A DNA stretch of 64,000 nt from UBA3910 sp002391465 (GCA_030054835.1 JASGVS010000010.1:62001-126000); one strand, 5' to 3'. Shown: positions 1-8,810, counted from the stretch's first letter. Numbers and translations: made by a program. The notes: generated by a model from the sequence alone, not told the origin.

Positions 1-173
1 GGAATGGCACCGTTGTCCCTAACAACCTGTTCAACAGCTAAGGCAGTTTCCACGTTTTTCGGATAAGGCATACCGTGGGCAATGATGGTAGATTCTAATG
101 CCACCACCGGACCTCCGGCCGCCAGAGTTTCTTCAACTTCTGCCGATCTTACCACCCAATTTGTCTGCAGCAT
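1..173 (-). CDS. psuG: Pseudouridine-5'-phosphate glycosidase, N-terminal part (cut by window edge)
   Basis: Partial gene: 57 codons run from an ATG at 173 to the window edge without a stop. The residues VALESTIIAHGMPYPKNVE, starting about residue 24, are the N-terminal signature of the PsuG family, which reversibly splits pseudouridine 5'-phosphate into uracil and ribose 5-phosphate in the cytoplasm. A GAGGAGG ribosome site 7 bases before the ATG decides the start; an in-frame ATG at 218 has no good site. It lies 65 bases after the phosphopentomutase-like yhfW gene on the same strand and is probably the next gene of that operon. Any PsuK kinase partner would be outside the window. Confidence 0.85.
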   Translation of the reverse strand, partial: MLQTNWVVRSAEVEETLAAGGPVVALESTIIAHGMPYPKNVETALAVEQVVRDNGAI

Positions 174-238
174 ATCGCAGCCCTCCTCAAAAGAATCCGT
201 TCTTTTCTGATTCGTCATAGATCTGGGAGTTCCTTGAA

Positions 239-1453
239 CTAAGTGATCAAATGGAGAAAACTTGTGCCGTTTTCCGGCTCCTCCACAGCAAAGTAATCTG
301 CAATGGTGGCAGCCAAGTCGGAAAGGGTCTCCCTCTCTCCAATCTCAGTGGACCGAATGCCCTGGCCGTAGGCCAAGACAAACGTCTTTTCCCGGGTGTG
401 CTGGCTGAAACCGATGGTGGGATCATTACCGTGGTCCGCAGATACTAAAAGCAGATCACCCGGCAGCATAGCCTCCATTATCTTCCCAAGATACTCATCG
501 ACGATCATAAGTTTTTCGGCGTAGGTATCGACGTTTTGGGCATGGCCGGCCAAATCCGTTTCCTGTACCGTTCCTGCCACAAGCCCGGTCATGAACCTAT
601 CTAGGGAGCAGTAGATCTCTTCCATCACCTGTGTCGTTTCCACCGCAGGGATTTTCACCGCACCTTCGCATTCAATCACATCCTGCATCTTGCCAACCAG
701 CGTTACGGTGTAAAGCCTGCGGGCTAGAATGGAACTGATCTGGCTCTGGGGATCCACACCATAGCCCAGATGTCTGCTCACATAACCTTTCTTGTACACA
801 CCGGACTTGGGCGAATTGACGCCAGTTAAGCCATCTGCCCGGGTTTCTATACTGCCAAGGAGTTGTTCCCGGCTTACTCCCCTACCCCCTAGGGCGATCA
901 CCCTGTTTACCTTCACCACCGCCCGGACAATGCGGGCGATGGCCAATACCTCTTCAAAGTCGATCTCATCGAGGGGAGCACTGACGTTGTAAATCTGGCC
1001 GTAGTCCGTTTCAATGTTATCCGCTACCACAACGCGATCATCAACCAAAATGTATGGCTTGTCCTGTTCGGGAAAACTGACCCGGTGCCCCGCCCTGGTC
1101 AGCTCCGTGATTACCTCATCCCGGAAGTAGCTGAAGGGCTTAAGCAGGGGCTTTTTGGGCTTGGTACCCATAATTTCCTGGTGACCCATATAACTGTCCG
1201 CACCGGCGTGGGCCAAGTTCAAAACACCCACTGCACCCAGCTGCTTATCACCGGACAAACGGGGATGCATTAGGATCTGATTGATCCCGAGCCTCTCCAA
1301 ATTGGGGATTTCCAAACGTTCTGCCTGATCCAAAATGTGCTTAAATGTGTTGGCCCCCATATCCTGGGACCTGACTTCCGCCACGTCGTCCATGGCTCCG
1401 ACACCTAGGCTGTCTATAATCACTAAAATAACTCTTTTCATTGCATCACCCAT
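239..1453 (-). CDS. yhfW: Phosphopentomutase-family enzyme, YhfW-like
   Basis: Member of the alkaline-phosphatase-fold phosphopentomutase (DeoB) family. Visible motifs are VILVIIDSLGVG near the N-terminus (first metal Asp), GANTFKHI, MGHQEIMGT (region of the phosphorylated Thr in DeoB) and ADHGNDPT...HTRE near residue 340 (metal ligands). DeoB interconverts ribose or deoxyribose 1- and 5-phosphates; E. coli YhfW is a divergent member of unknown substrate. The gene overlaps the end of yhfX by 8 bases. A second ATG at 1441 gives MKRVILV, a more typical N-terminus, and is an equally plausible start. The operon context says it acts on a sugar phosphate made by its neighbours, which is inference. 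Confidence 0.85.
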   Translation of the reverse strand: MGDAMKRVILVIIDSLGVGAMDDVAEVRSQDMGANTFKHILDQAERLEIPNLERLGINQILMHPRLSGDKQLGAVGVLNLAHAGADSYMGHQEIMGTKPKKPLLKPFSYFRDEVITELTRAGHRVSFPEQDKPYILVDDRVVVADNIETDYGQIYNVSAPLDEIDFEEVLAIARIVRAVVKVNRVIALGGRGVSREQLLGSIETRADGLTGVNSPKSGVYKKGYVSRHLGYGVDPQSQISSILARRLYTVTLVGKMQDVIECEGAVKIPAVETTQVMEEIYCSLDRFMTGLVAGTVQETDLAGHAQNVDTYAEKLMIVDEYLGKIMEAMLPGDLLLVSADHGNDPTIGFSQHTREKTFVLAYGQGIRSTEIGERETLSDLAATIADYFAVEEPENGTSFLHLIT

Positions 1454-2627
1454 TGCGTATTAAGTTGCCCCAGCTGTCGTAAATCCCGACTAGATGAGGT
1501 TCTCCCGTACTGATGCCCTCCACAACCGCCACTTCTGAACGGGTAACAAAGATCTGGGTCCTAAAGGCGTAGACTACCGTATCCCCCACCTTTACTGGAC
1601 TGCCGTTAAGGAGGAGTTCACCGTAATAATCGATGTTTTCCGCCGAACGGGGAGCAGCCGGCAAAATGTTCTCCACCGCCCCATCCCAGTTGGTGCCCAC
1701 CATGGCCTTCTGCACATGGCCCCGGGGGTAAAAGCCTCCGCCGTAGGTGTACGCCTTACCATCGTAGAGATGGGATACTTCACTAACGTAGACCAGGGCA
1801 GGTGTTTCAGGCTGGCTGCCGTTGGCATTCAAGGGCGTTGTGCCTGTAAAGGCGTGCCCCGGCTCCGCGTGGGTACCACCCAGTTCACGCACATGGGCCA
1901 GGGAAGCGACTGAGTTTGCACTTGGGGCGTTGATTTGGCTTAGTTCTAGACCCAATTCATCACGCAGGAGCTGAGCCCCCCGTATGAGCGTTTGGGCATT
2001 AGACGTGGCCTCCACCGCACCTGAGTCGTTGTTGTACAAAAAGCAGGGAAAGACGGTAACCCCCGCGATACGGACACCTGTCAGCGCCATAATCTCCCTG
2101 GCCGATACTACAAGTCTCTCTAAGCTAAAACCACCCGTTTGGCCGGGGTAAATCAGGTCACCTTCGCCTACTACCCTCAATAGTAGATCCTGCACCCTAC
2201 CCTGCTTTTCTGCCTCGAGCGATATTTCCTTTGCTTTTTCCACCGAAAAAACGGTGATCACTTCCGGTTGATACGAAAGAATCTCAGTAATCATACTAGA
2301 GGGAATCTGGACGAGATGACCCACATTACCAAGTCTAATGCCGGCGCGGGCCAGCGTTAAAGCCTCCCATGGGTCCACTGCCACCGCCTGCTCGATGCCG
2401 GTTGCGGCAATGCGCTGGGCTACATGGGGATTGCGGCCGATTTGTTTTGTCATCATATAAAGCTTAAGGCCTAAACGATCTGCTTCTTCCTTGAGCAGAA
2501 CTGCGTTGGCTGTAATTCGGTCCACGTCTAACACATAGGTATTGGGGCCGATCTGACCCCTGTGGTGTAGCTCAATGGCGGCCTCAATCAGTGCCCTGTT
2601 CCGTTTTATTGTTGCGTCTAAAAACAT
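1446..2627 (-). CDS. yhfX: PLP-dependent racemase-like protein, YhfX-like
   Basis: Fold-type III (alanine racemase N-terminal domain) PLP protein of 393 residues, matching E. coli YhfX in size and operon position. The N-terminal barrel starts at about residue 27 (YVLDVDRI) and the PLP-binding lysine is in MMTKQIGRNP near residue 60. Later landmarks are PGHAFTGTTP and a C-terminal beta domain (VKVGDTVVYAFRTQIFVTRS). Its start ATG directly follows the TAA of yhfS, so the two are probably translationally coupled, with GGGGTGG as ribosome site. The substrate is unknown; an amino-acid or amino-sugar-like amine is likely from the fold. Confidence 0.85.
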   Translation of the reverse strand: MFLDATIKRNRALIEAAIELHHRGQIGPNTYVLDVDRITANAVLLKEEADRLGLKLYMMTKQIGRNPHVAQRIAATGIEQAVAVDPWEALTLARAGIRLGNVGHLVQIPSSMITEILSYQPEVITVFSVEKAKEISLEAEKQGRVQDLLLRVVGEGDLIYPGQTGGFSLERLVVSAREIMALTGVRIAGVTVFPCFLYNNDSGAVEATSNAQTLIRGAQLLRDELGLELSQINAPSANSVASLAHVRELGGTHAEPGHAFTGTTPLNANGSQPETPALVYVSEVSHLYDGKAYTYGGGFYPRGHVQKAMVGTNWDGAVENILPAAPRSAENIDYYGELLLNGSPVKVGDTVVYAFRTQIFVTRSEVAVVEGISTGEPHLVGIYDSWGNLIRNG

Positions 2628-3731
2628 TTAACCACCCCGTACATCTGCCTTGTCCACTGCTTCCTGCAGTACCCTGAGGACAGTATCTGCCCCTGCCCGC
2701 ATGGGATTAATCCTGATCATGTAGTCTGCCAATTTGGGGTCTTGGGCCAGGAAAGTGCCTGAAACCCTGTAAAACATGGCCGCCACTTCATACCTCGACT
2801 CAGCTCCCACCGGATAGGGTGCTCCCCCTAGAAGATTAGTTTGCTCCAGCACCTTTTTGGCAATGGGCTGTTCAAATTCTACCAAAATCACTCTGCTCTG
2901 GGCATTGGCAATGAAAGCAGACCTGATGCCCTTTACCTCGCCTGCGTTGAGCCTAGCCACAACCTCATCGGCCGCTTCCTTCTGCAGGGCAAGCATAACA
3001 GGGGCGTAGACGAGGGAGCGCAGTGCCTCCAGCGCTTCGTGGCCCTGTACCTGGCTTCCACCTGAGTAATTTAGCTCGTTAAGCTTATCGATTGTGCTTT
3101 GATCAGCCAGAACGCAGCCTATCCCTTCCGGGCCAAGGAGCTTAAAGAGGGAAAAGGCACTGGCGCTTCCCCCTGCCTCTACGCCAATTTTTTCCGCCTT
3201 CATTACAGCGTAGTTATCATCTACTAGAATAAAGAGGGATGGGTTGATTTCCTTAAGCAGTTCAATTGTCTCGCCTAAGTGATAGCGATCGGAAGGAATC
3301 TGTCTGGTATGCTGGACTAGGCAGAAATCAACCGCCTGGATCACGTTTTTGTCCCAGGTCTGCGGTTCGTTAAAGTCCACCGCCACTGTTTCTAAGCCCA
3401 TGGACTCAATGATCACCCTCGTGGTGGGATAGATGGGTGCGGTATGGACCAGGATTTTCTGTCCCGGTCCGGCTTTGGCGTTAAAGACAGAGCGGAGGGC
3501 ACCCGTGCCTGCTCCCCGCACGAGGGCGCAGGCCTCGGCGTGGAAAAACTCGGCCAAAACCCTTTCCACCTTTTCCGTGTAAACAGGCTTGCCCTTTCCG
3601 GGAACAACACCGTAGTCACCGGCCTGGAGAAACTCATCGCCGCGAAACTCGCGCATGATCAAATCGACCAGTCTGAATTGAAACTCCTTAGCCTGTTCTA
3701 AATCGATTGTGGCAATGGGATAAGTCCGCAT
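2628..3731 (-). CDS. yhfS: PLP-dependent aminotransferase-like protein, YhfS-like
   Basis: Fold-type I PLP enzyme of 367 residues, related to E. coli YhfS and distantly to Cys/Met-metabolism lyases. It shows VRGAGTGALR (PLP phosphate loop), LVDDNYAVMKAE (Asp that contacts the pyridine nitrogen) and SAFSLFKLLGPEG, where the Lys is the likely Schiff base. The start at 3731 is set by GGAGG six bases upstream; a longer frame to 3752 would overlap php and lacks a site. It sits between php and yhfX with almost no spacing, so it is part of one transcript. The reaction (transamination, elimination or lyase) cannot be told from sequence. Confidence 0.85.
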   Translation of the reverse strand: MRTYPIATIDLEQAKEFQFRLVDLIMREFRGDEFLQAGDYGVVPGKGKPVYTEKVERVLAEFFHAEACALVRGAGTGALRSVFNAKAGPGQKILVHTAPIYPTTRVIIESMGLETVAVDFNEPQTWDKNVIQAVDFCLVQHTRQIPSDRYHLGETIELLKEINPSLFILVDDNYAVMKAEKIGVEAGGSASAFSLFKLLGPEGIGCVLADQSTIDKLNELNYSGGSQVQGHEALEALRSLVYAPVMLALQKEAADEVVARLNAGEVKGIRSAFIANAQSRVILVEFEQPIAKKVLEQTNLLGGAPYPVGAESRYEVAAMFYRVSGTFLAQDPKLADYMIRINPMRAGADTVLRVLQEAVDKADVRGG

Positions 3732-3741
3732 CTCTATCCTC

Positions 3742-4641
3742 CTAAACCGCAAGCAACCTGCGGGGGTTATGAATGAGCATCTGATCCAGCTGTTCGTCGG
3801 TTATACCGTGCTCCTTCGCTTTGGGTATAAACTCCTCAAAGAGATAGTTGAAACCAATACCGCCGTTCTTCTTCAGGTGACTCTTACGGGTCATGTCCTG
3901 GGAGAGGACAATCTGGTCCAGGTGACCGCGCTCAATCAGGTACTTAATATGTTCGATCCTCACATCATCACTTTCGTACTTAGCCTTGCCGATGGTGTCA
4001 AAGCCCAAGTAACAGCCGCGATCGGCAATCTTAAGGTGGTAGTCCCGATTGCAGTTCAGATCCAAATGACCAATCAGGATCTTACCTGGATCCACTTTGT
4101 ACTGGGCAAAGAGGTCTAGCTGTTCCAGGGCCATGGTACCCAAGGTAGTATGGGTGAAGATGGGATGGCCTGTCTCTAGGTGAGTTAGGATACTGGCCTT
4201 GAGCATTCTCATCTCCATGGGCGTGATCTCGTTCTTACTTGTTCCGACCTCGCCAATGATGTGTGCCTTAACTCCCGTACCGTCCATACCTTCCTCAATT
4301 TCCCGAATAAAGATCTCAGCTATTTCCCCTTCACTTAACTGGTACATCTCAGCGGGAATAAACGGTTCTTTGTAACAGCCGGTGCTGGCAATAACATTTA
4401 CGCCGGTCGTTTGACTGATCCGGCGCAGAGTTTCCACATCCCGGCCCATGCCGATGTTGGTTACCTCCACAAGGGATTGGATCTGGCTGTTGGCAAGTTC
4501 GGTAATAACCGCCTCAACGTCATCGAACTTGGCATCTTCATCCTGCTTAACCCCGGAAAGGTCTATGTGCAAATGTTCATGGATATAAGTCCTGCCCAAG
4601 TCTTCACTCTTAATTTTACCGTTCACAGTATAAATGGCCAT
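3742..4641 (-). CDS. php: Phosphotriesterase homology protein (Php)
   Basis: Amidohydrolase-superfamily TIM barrel of 299 residues. Metal ligands seen are H21 and H23 in IHEHLH, a glutamate in GEVGTSKNEITP at the place where true phosphotriesterases carry the carbamylated Lys, then HTTLG, GHLDLN and the late Asp in SQDMTRKSHL. The tail, KKNGGIGFNYLFEEFIPK, is very close to E. coli Php. E. coli Php is a binuclear metal hydrolase without demonstrated organophosphate activity; its natural substrate is unknown. The start ATG abuts the TAG of the amidase gene. Carboxylate or lactone hydrolysis in the yhf pathway is inferred only. Confidence 0.92.
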   Translation of the reverse strand: MAIYTVNGKIKSEDLGRTYIHEHLHIDLSGVKQDEDAKFDDVEAVITELANSQIQSLVEVTNIGMGRDVETLRRISQTTGVNVIASTGCYKEPFIPAEMYQLSEGEIAEIFIREIEEGMDGTGVKAHIIGEVGTSKNEITPMEMRMLKASILTHLETGHPIFTHTTLGTMALEQLDLFAQYKVDPGKILIGHLDLNCNRDYHLKIADRGCYLGFDTIGKAKYESDDVRIEHIKYLIERGHLDQIVLSQDMTRKSHLKKNGGIGFNYLFEEFIPKAKEHGITDEQLDQMLIHNPRRLLAV

Positions 4642-5733
4642 CTAAATCAACCCTTCCTCTTTCCGCTGGTAGCTGTGGAGAAAATAGCGCTGGAAAAGCT
4701 CGGGAGGTGAAAAGGCTTGTGCCAGCATTCTGCCCACCGAGAGAGACAACGATCCACCCCGTTTGCCTTCCGGCCCCAACACCAAAAGCCCCGATGCCAG
4801 TTCACCCGTTGGAATACTCACTGCGGTGGCATTCAGCATGTTTGCTACCCTGATTAAGCCCTTGCCGCCCCTAATCTGCATCTCTTTCCCCGTTTCACCC
4901 CACGTACCCAGGACCGAATCTCCCCGGCCCCACAGATCTACTGGGCCCTCCTGGGAGAGGATCAGATCAATGCCTGCAGCTAGCAACTCCCCACACTTGG
5001 CTATCAGTTCTTCCCTGCTCGGCAGCGCCAAGTCAGCGGCACCAAAGTCAGCTTCCACAATCTCCACCCAATCCTCCAGTTTGCCCAGGGCGTGCTGCAA
5101 GCCGCTGTTTTCCCGGCTACCGTGTGGGACAGCAACCTTGACTCTCTCCGCCTTCATTTCGTCTGCGCACAGAAGCTGGTAGTCAGCAACGTGAGCCAAT
5201 ACTTCAAGGCCAAGTTGGTAGTCGTAGGTTATTATACCCACTCCCGGGACGAACTCAATCTTGTCTGTGGAGATCCTTGGGTTCTGACCCTTGAGACCAA
5301 GTCCTTTAGCCATAAAACCAAAAAGCCCGGTGCTGATTGCCGGACCCAGAACAGAACCGCCCCCGTCTGTACCCAGGGCAAAATCATTAATTCCGAGCAG
5401 AATGTTAAGACAGGATCCACTGGATGAGCCGGTCATAACCCCGCCTGTGAGTGGATTGACAAGGTCCACATCGATTGCCCTCCCGCCCCGGGCCATACTG
5501 TCAATGGTGTGGAAAAGATAGCCGGCTGCTGTCAGTTTGTCAATGAGATTCCAGCTGATCTGCTTGGTGTTCTTTACCCCAAAGAGGTAGACATCCCGTT
5601 CTCCCTGCTGGATAAGCTCTGCCGCCTCATCCAACACCTCTGGCCTGGCGTACTCCACCGTACGCCTCAGGTTTTTTTCTGCTGCCAAGGCCGCTTTGGC
5701 TACCTTGAGCATTTGAGTGAGGTTATGTTGCAA
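4642..5733 (-). CDS. Amidase-signature-family protein in yhf-like operon
   Basis: A 363-residue protein with a compact amidase signature: GSSSGS around residue 120 and DFALGTDGGGSVLGPA about 20 residues on, supplying the cis-Ser and Ser nucleophile pair of the Ser-cisSer-Lys triad. The catalytic Lys is not certain; KNTKQISW near residue 55 is a candidate. The length is short for the family (usually about 450-500). Start is TTG at 5733 behind AGGAAGTGA. The E. coli yhf operon has no such gene, so this is an accessory step, probably hydrolysis of an amide made or imported by the pathway. Function is inferred from the family only. Confidence 0.75.
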   Translation of the reverse strand: MQHNLTQMLKVAKAALAAEKNLRRTVEYARPEVLDEAAELIQQGERDVYLFGVKNTKQISWNLIDKLTAAGYLFHTIDSMARGGRAIDVDLVNPLTGGVMTGSSSGSCLNILLGINDFALGTDGGGSVLGPAISTGLFGFMAKGLGLKGQNPRISTDKIEFVPGVGIITYDYQLGLEVLAHVADYQLLCADEMKAERVKVAVPHGSRENSGLQHALGKLEDWVEIVEADFGAADLALPSREELIAKCGELLAAGIDLILSQEGPVDLWGRGDSVLGTWGETGKEMQIRGGKGLIRVANMLNATAVSIPTGELASGLLVLGPEGKRGGSLSLSVGRMLAQAFSPPELFQRYFLHSYQRKEEGLI

Positions 5734-5735
5734 AG

Positions 5736-5793
5736 CAAATCACTTCCTAAAAGGGGCGAAGCCGGTTTTCCCGGCTCCACCCTCCCTTACTGT
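5736..5793 (-). other. Short intergenic hairpin between yhfT and the amidase gene
   Basis: The gap contains AGCCGG-TTTTC-CCGGCT (about 5760-5776), a small hairpin in the transcript between yhfT and the amidase TTG start. No U-run follows, so it is not a clear terminator; it may tune stability or translation between the membrane gene and the enzymes. Low support. Confidence 0.3.
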
Positions 5794-7062
5794 TTACAAA
5801 AGACCAAGTACGGACAGTACGTTGGCCAGCACGCCAACCAAAATGGCTGCGATGGGTCCAACTGCCATCCTTACAACGGGCGTACCGGCGATTTCGTTTA
5901 AGATGTAAAGACCGGCCACCGTGAAGAAACCCAAACCGGGAGCAATGGCGTTGGCTGCATTCATACCGCCAACCAACAGGGCGATCTCCAGCAGCTTGCT
6001 CATGGCGTTCCGGATGTTATCCCCAGCATTTCTAATACCGGGGTATTTATCCAAGGAAGCACCCAAGCGCTCCAGCAACAGGACTTCTACGCCCATTACG
6101 GCTGCACCTACCACAAGAGCCAAAATTGGTGTGCGGATGAAAAGACCAACTGCAAAGACCAGAGTCATTCCCACCGGTCCGTAGACGCCTGTGGCGATGG
6201 CGGTGGAGGCAATGAGGGGGATAAACCCAATACCCCTAGCCAAAGCGGCTAGGCCTGCATCAATGTAGTTGCCCTCTGCTGCCAGGTTCAAGGAAATGGG
6301 GTCACCGGCGATAATCCCATAGGATGTGGCAGCAGCGACCAAACCACCCATGACCATGAGGGGAATGATGTTGCTCTTAATGCGCTTCACACGCTCGCCA
6401 AAGACGGAGGCCAAATCGACGCCGTCTTCCTCCCCTTTCTCCCGGGCAGCAAAGAAGATCAAAACCAGCATACCGACGATCAGGGCCATACCTTCTGCGT
6501 TAAGTGTAACGGTGGCCGAGCCGATGCTGATTGCGCCGATCATGACTGTAAGCTGCCTGGCGAGAATGGAAAGGACCAAGTTGATAATACCCTTCCGTAC
6601 GCCGAACTGATAGGCGGTAGCCAATGCCGGGAATACGGCAAAGGCCGCCACGATGGGCGTACCAACTGCGCCAAGGTTGTCCATAACGTTGACAGGCAGC
6701 TTCTGGAATACGTTGACAATAGCTTCTAAGCCTACTACCAAACCGGCACCGTAAACAGCACCTACAACACCGGCAATGATTGTACCCCGATTACCATCAG
6801 GACTGAACGAACCGATGATATCTGTTCCTAACAAAATACTGTGAATAAGAATGATGGTTGAAGTTAGCGAAAAGGGAATTCCGAACCCGATAACCAGTCC
6901 GAAACTCATGGCAAAGGATGTTGCAGCCAATTCCGCTCTGCTCATGCGGCCTTCCAAATGCTCGGGCATGATTGGCCTGAGACCGTCGTTAAACACGGCT
7001 ATGCCGCGGTTAGCCATAATGGCGGCCAAGGCACTTACTACCGCCGCTAATAACATCTTCAT
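5794..7062 (-). CDS. yhfT: Multi-pass membrane protein, YhfT-like transporter
   Basis: A 422-residue, very hydrophobic protein with about ten to twelve membrane segments, matching E. coli YhfT in size, character and operon place. The first helix starts at residue 2 (LLAAVVSALAAIMANRG), followed by the loop NDGLRPIMPEHLEGRMSRAELA, and the last helices end at the C-terminus (VLANVLSVLGLL). The start is set by GGAGG. It is the only transporter in the operon and so the likely uptake route for the substrate of the pathway; this is inferred. It lies 14 bases downstream of yhfU. Confidence 0.85.
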   Translation of the reverse strand: MKMLLAAVVSALAAIMANRGIAVFNDGLRPIMPEHLEGRMSRAELAATSFAMSFGLVIGFGIPFSLTSTIILIHSILLGTDIIGSFSPDGNRGTIIAGVVGAVYGAGLVVGLEAIVNVFQKLPVNVMDNLGAVGTPIVAAFAVFPALATAYQFGVRKGIINLVLSILARQLTVMIGAISIGSATVTLNAEGMALIVGMLVLIFFAAREKGEEDGVDLASVFGERVKRIKSNIIPLMVMGGLVAAATSYGIIAGDPISLNLAAEGNYIDAGLAALARGIGFIPLIASTAIATGVYGPVGMTLVFAVGLFIRTPILALVVGAAVMGVEVLLLERLGASLDKYPGIRNAGDNIRNAMSKLLEIALLVGGMNAANAIAPGLGFFTVAGLYILNEIAGTPVVRMAVGPIAAILVGVLANVLSVLGLL

Positions 7063-7075
7063 TTACCGTTCCTCC

Positions 7076-7453
7076 TTAATTGTCTTCCCCTTTTTTCAAC
7101 AGTTCCCTCACTAGAACCGGAATGACCTGTTTGTAATGATCACCGGTAAAACCAAAGGCAACCTTGCCGGCTTTGACCGCCTGGACAATTTCTTCCTCCT
7201 GTGGCGGGCGCCCGGGCATGGAGAGGGAAACGCACTTGTCCCGTGTCAAAAGTGCGATAGCCATGCTCAAAGCCCCACCGCCCCCGGTGTGACAAGCGCC
7301 GACATAATAGTCTGCTTTGCCCGTTTTGACATCATTGGCGGCGGCCAGATCCGACTTAACTTCCGCTGTCACCTTCCCCTCACCCAACTCCTCGATGAGG
7401 TTCTTAATGTTCTGCTTCTCCATCTGTCCCCCAACTACGATTTTCGACTTCAT
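7076..7453 (-). CDS. yhfU: YhfU-like protein (DUF2620)
   Basis: A 125-residue cytoplasmic protein of the YhfU/DUF2620 family with no known activity. Visible features are the N-terminal KSKIVVGGQ strand and a glycine-rich GACHTGGGGALSMAIALL stretch near residue 55, which could bind a phosphate or nucleotide. ATG at 7453 gives the usual N-terminus; a TTG at 7474 in the same frame would overlap yhfY and is a less typical choice. It lies between yhfY and the transporter yhfT, and the constant pairing with YhfT suggests a partner or sensor of transport. That role is inference. Confidence 0.85.
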   Translation of the reverse strand: MKSKIVVGGQMEKQNIKNLIEELGEGKVTAEVKSDLAAANDVKTGKADYYVGACHTGGGGALSMAIALLTRDKCVSLSMPGRPPQEEEIVQAVKAGKVAFGFTGDHYKQVIPVLVRELLKKGEDN

Positions 7454-7466
7454 CACCTCCCATCCC

Positions 7467-7832
7467 TTATTCAACGTCTTCTACTAACGCGCAAAGGTGC
7501 AGCGCTAAAAAATCCTTTTCTGTCTGGGGCAGAGTTATCTGCAGTCTCTTTTCCAGGGGAAGGTAAAGTTCGTGCAGTTCCCGATAGGTCTGGGTCTGTT
7601 TCACCTCGGCGAAGATGTCTTCATCTATTGGCTCCAGCTCTTCGCCCCTTTTGATCCTACCCAGCGCCATGGCCAAATGGCTGACCAACATAGCCCCGTT
7701 GTCTTCAGTGATAGTCAGGGAGTACCTTTTCTCCACAGCCTGAACAAGTTCAATTACCGCATCCCTTACCGCTTCGTCAATTTCCTTGGCATTAACCAGT
7801 AGATCCAACCTAAACAACAATAGTTCGTCCAT
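7467..7832 (-). CDS. yhfY: PRD-domain protein, YhfY-like
   Basis: A 121-residue protein that is essentially one PTS regulation domain (PRD): helical, with RLDLLVNAKEIDEAVRDAV at the N-terminus and the conserved His-containing segment MLVSHLAMALGRI near residue 52, and FLALHLCALVEDV at the end. PRDs are phosphorylated on His by PTS proteins; here there is no DNA-binding domain. The start ATG at 7832 has AGGGGG upstream; a longer frame to 7877 overlaps yhfZ. Together with YhfZ it probably links operon expression to sugar supply, which is inference. Confidence 0.83.
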   Translation of the reverse strand: MDELLLFRLDLLVNAKEIDEAVRDAVIELVQAVEKRYSLTITEDNGAMLVSHLAMALGRIKRGEELEPIDEDIFAEVKQTQTYRELHELYLPLEKRLQITLPQTEKDFLALHLCALVEDVE

Positions 7833-7848
7833 CAAGGTACCCCCTGCA

Positions 7849-8793
7849 CTAATACTTTGGAATGATGCTGCCGGCAAGAACCCCTTCCTGCACAGCCGTG
7901 ATCATTTCACTGTCTATTATCCTGAGCAATGTCGTCTTTATTTCCGGCCTCTCTTTGTTGATAACCAAGACTGCCGTGGCCGCTTGGGAACTGACTTCCA
8001 TACTCTTGGGATTTGTGAGCTCACCTAGGTTATAATTTAGCCCCTTCTCCATAATTTCATCCTTGTTCCACACAGCCGCATCGATCTCGCCGCTTTGGAG
8101 TTTGTTGAGGATCTGGTTGTAAAATGTCTCAACATACTCCACTTCTAAACCTTCACATTCATATTTTGTCAAAAGAAACTGGTCGGGCGATTGGGGATCG
8201 AGCCCAACGCGCATACCCGGTTCGATTTTGGTGTGGGTACTGTCCCGGAAAATGACCATATGACTACCCACGTAAGTACCTGGGCTAAACAGAAACAGAA
8301 CCTCAAGATTGTCATGTTTAGCCAGCTCGTACCAGACGGCCAGCTGGGAAGTCACTGCAAAGTCATAGTCGCCTGCAGCAAGGGCTTCCACCCTTTTGTC
8401 AGCCCCCCGCATAAAAGCAAGGCTGAAGGGCCATTCCTCCCCTTCGAACGCTCTGTAAAGACCCGTAGCCATTCCCTCATAGCGTTTGGAGTAAGGCAGG
8501 GGCATGACACCCCGAATTGTCCCTAGGCCCGCCACGCGCCACAACTTTTGGTAGTCAATTGCGCTGATAAATGTCCCCAAGTGGCCGCGGCTCTCCAAAC
8601 TGACTGCCCCTTCAGCCTGCAGCAGTTTCAAGGCAGCTTGGACTGTTCCGCGTCCAGTCTCATACTGTTTGGCGTAATCTCCTATAGTCGAAATCCGGTC
8701 TGACGGGCCTAGGGAAATGAACTCCCGGGCCAAGAGAACGGCTACCGCTCCATTTTTAGACATGAGCTTCTTAGCAGCAAACACTAGCATCAT
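7849..8793 (-). CDS. yhfZ: GntR-like transcriptional regulator, YhfZ-like
   Basis: First gene of the yhf-like operon. Residues about 11-80 form a winged-helix HTH (ISTIGDYAKQYETGRGTVQAALKLLQ, then wing SRGHLGTFI), and the rest resembles a periplasmic-binding-protein fold (VMPLPYSKRYEGMATGLYRAFEG, GADKRVEALAAGDYD, GTYVGSH), matching E. coli YhfZ throughout. The start is uncertain among ATG 8793, ATG 8790 and GTG 8784; AAGGA favours the GTG. A perfect 17-bp palindrome in its promoter is the obvious candidate operator for autoregulation, with a pathway metabolite bound by the C-terminal domain. Confidence 0.85.
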   Translation of the reverse strand: MMLVFAAKKLMSKNGAVAVLLAREFISLGPSDRISTIGDYAKQYETGRGTVQAALKLLQAEGAVSLESRGHLGTFISAIDYQKLWRVAGLGTIRGVMPLPYSKRYEGMATGLYRAFEGEEWPFSLAFMRGADKRVEALAAGDYDFAVTSQLAVWYELAKHDNLEVLFLFSPGTYVGSHMVIFRDSTHTKIEPGMRVGLDPQSPDQFLLTKYECEGLEVEYVETFYNQILNKLQSGEIDAAVWNKDEIMEKGLNYNLGELTNPKSMEVSSQAATAVLVINKERPEIKTTLLRIIDSEMITAVQEGVLAGSIIPKY

Positions 8794-8810
8794 CCTTAAG
8801 ATTCAAAGGC

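Noticed and set aside
5092..5901. Plus-strand frames within the amidase gene and the yhfT 3' end
   Set aside because: Antisense shadows; the minus-strand genes carry the recognisable motifs.
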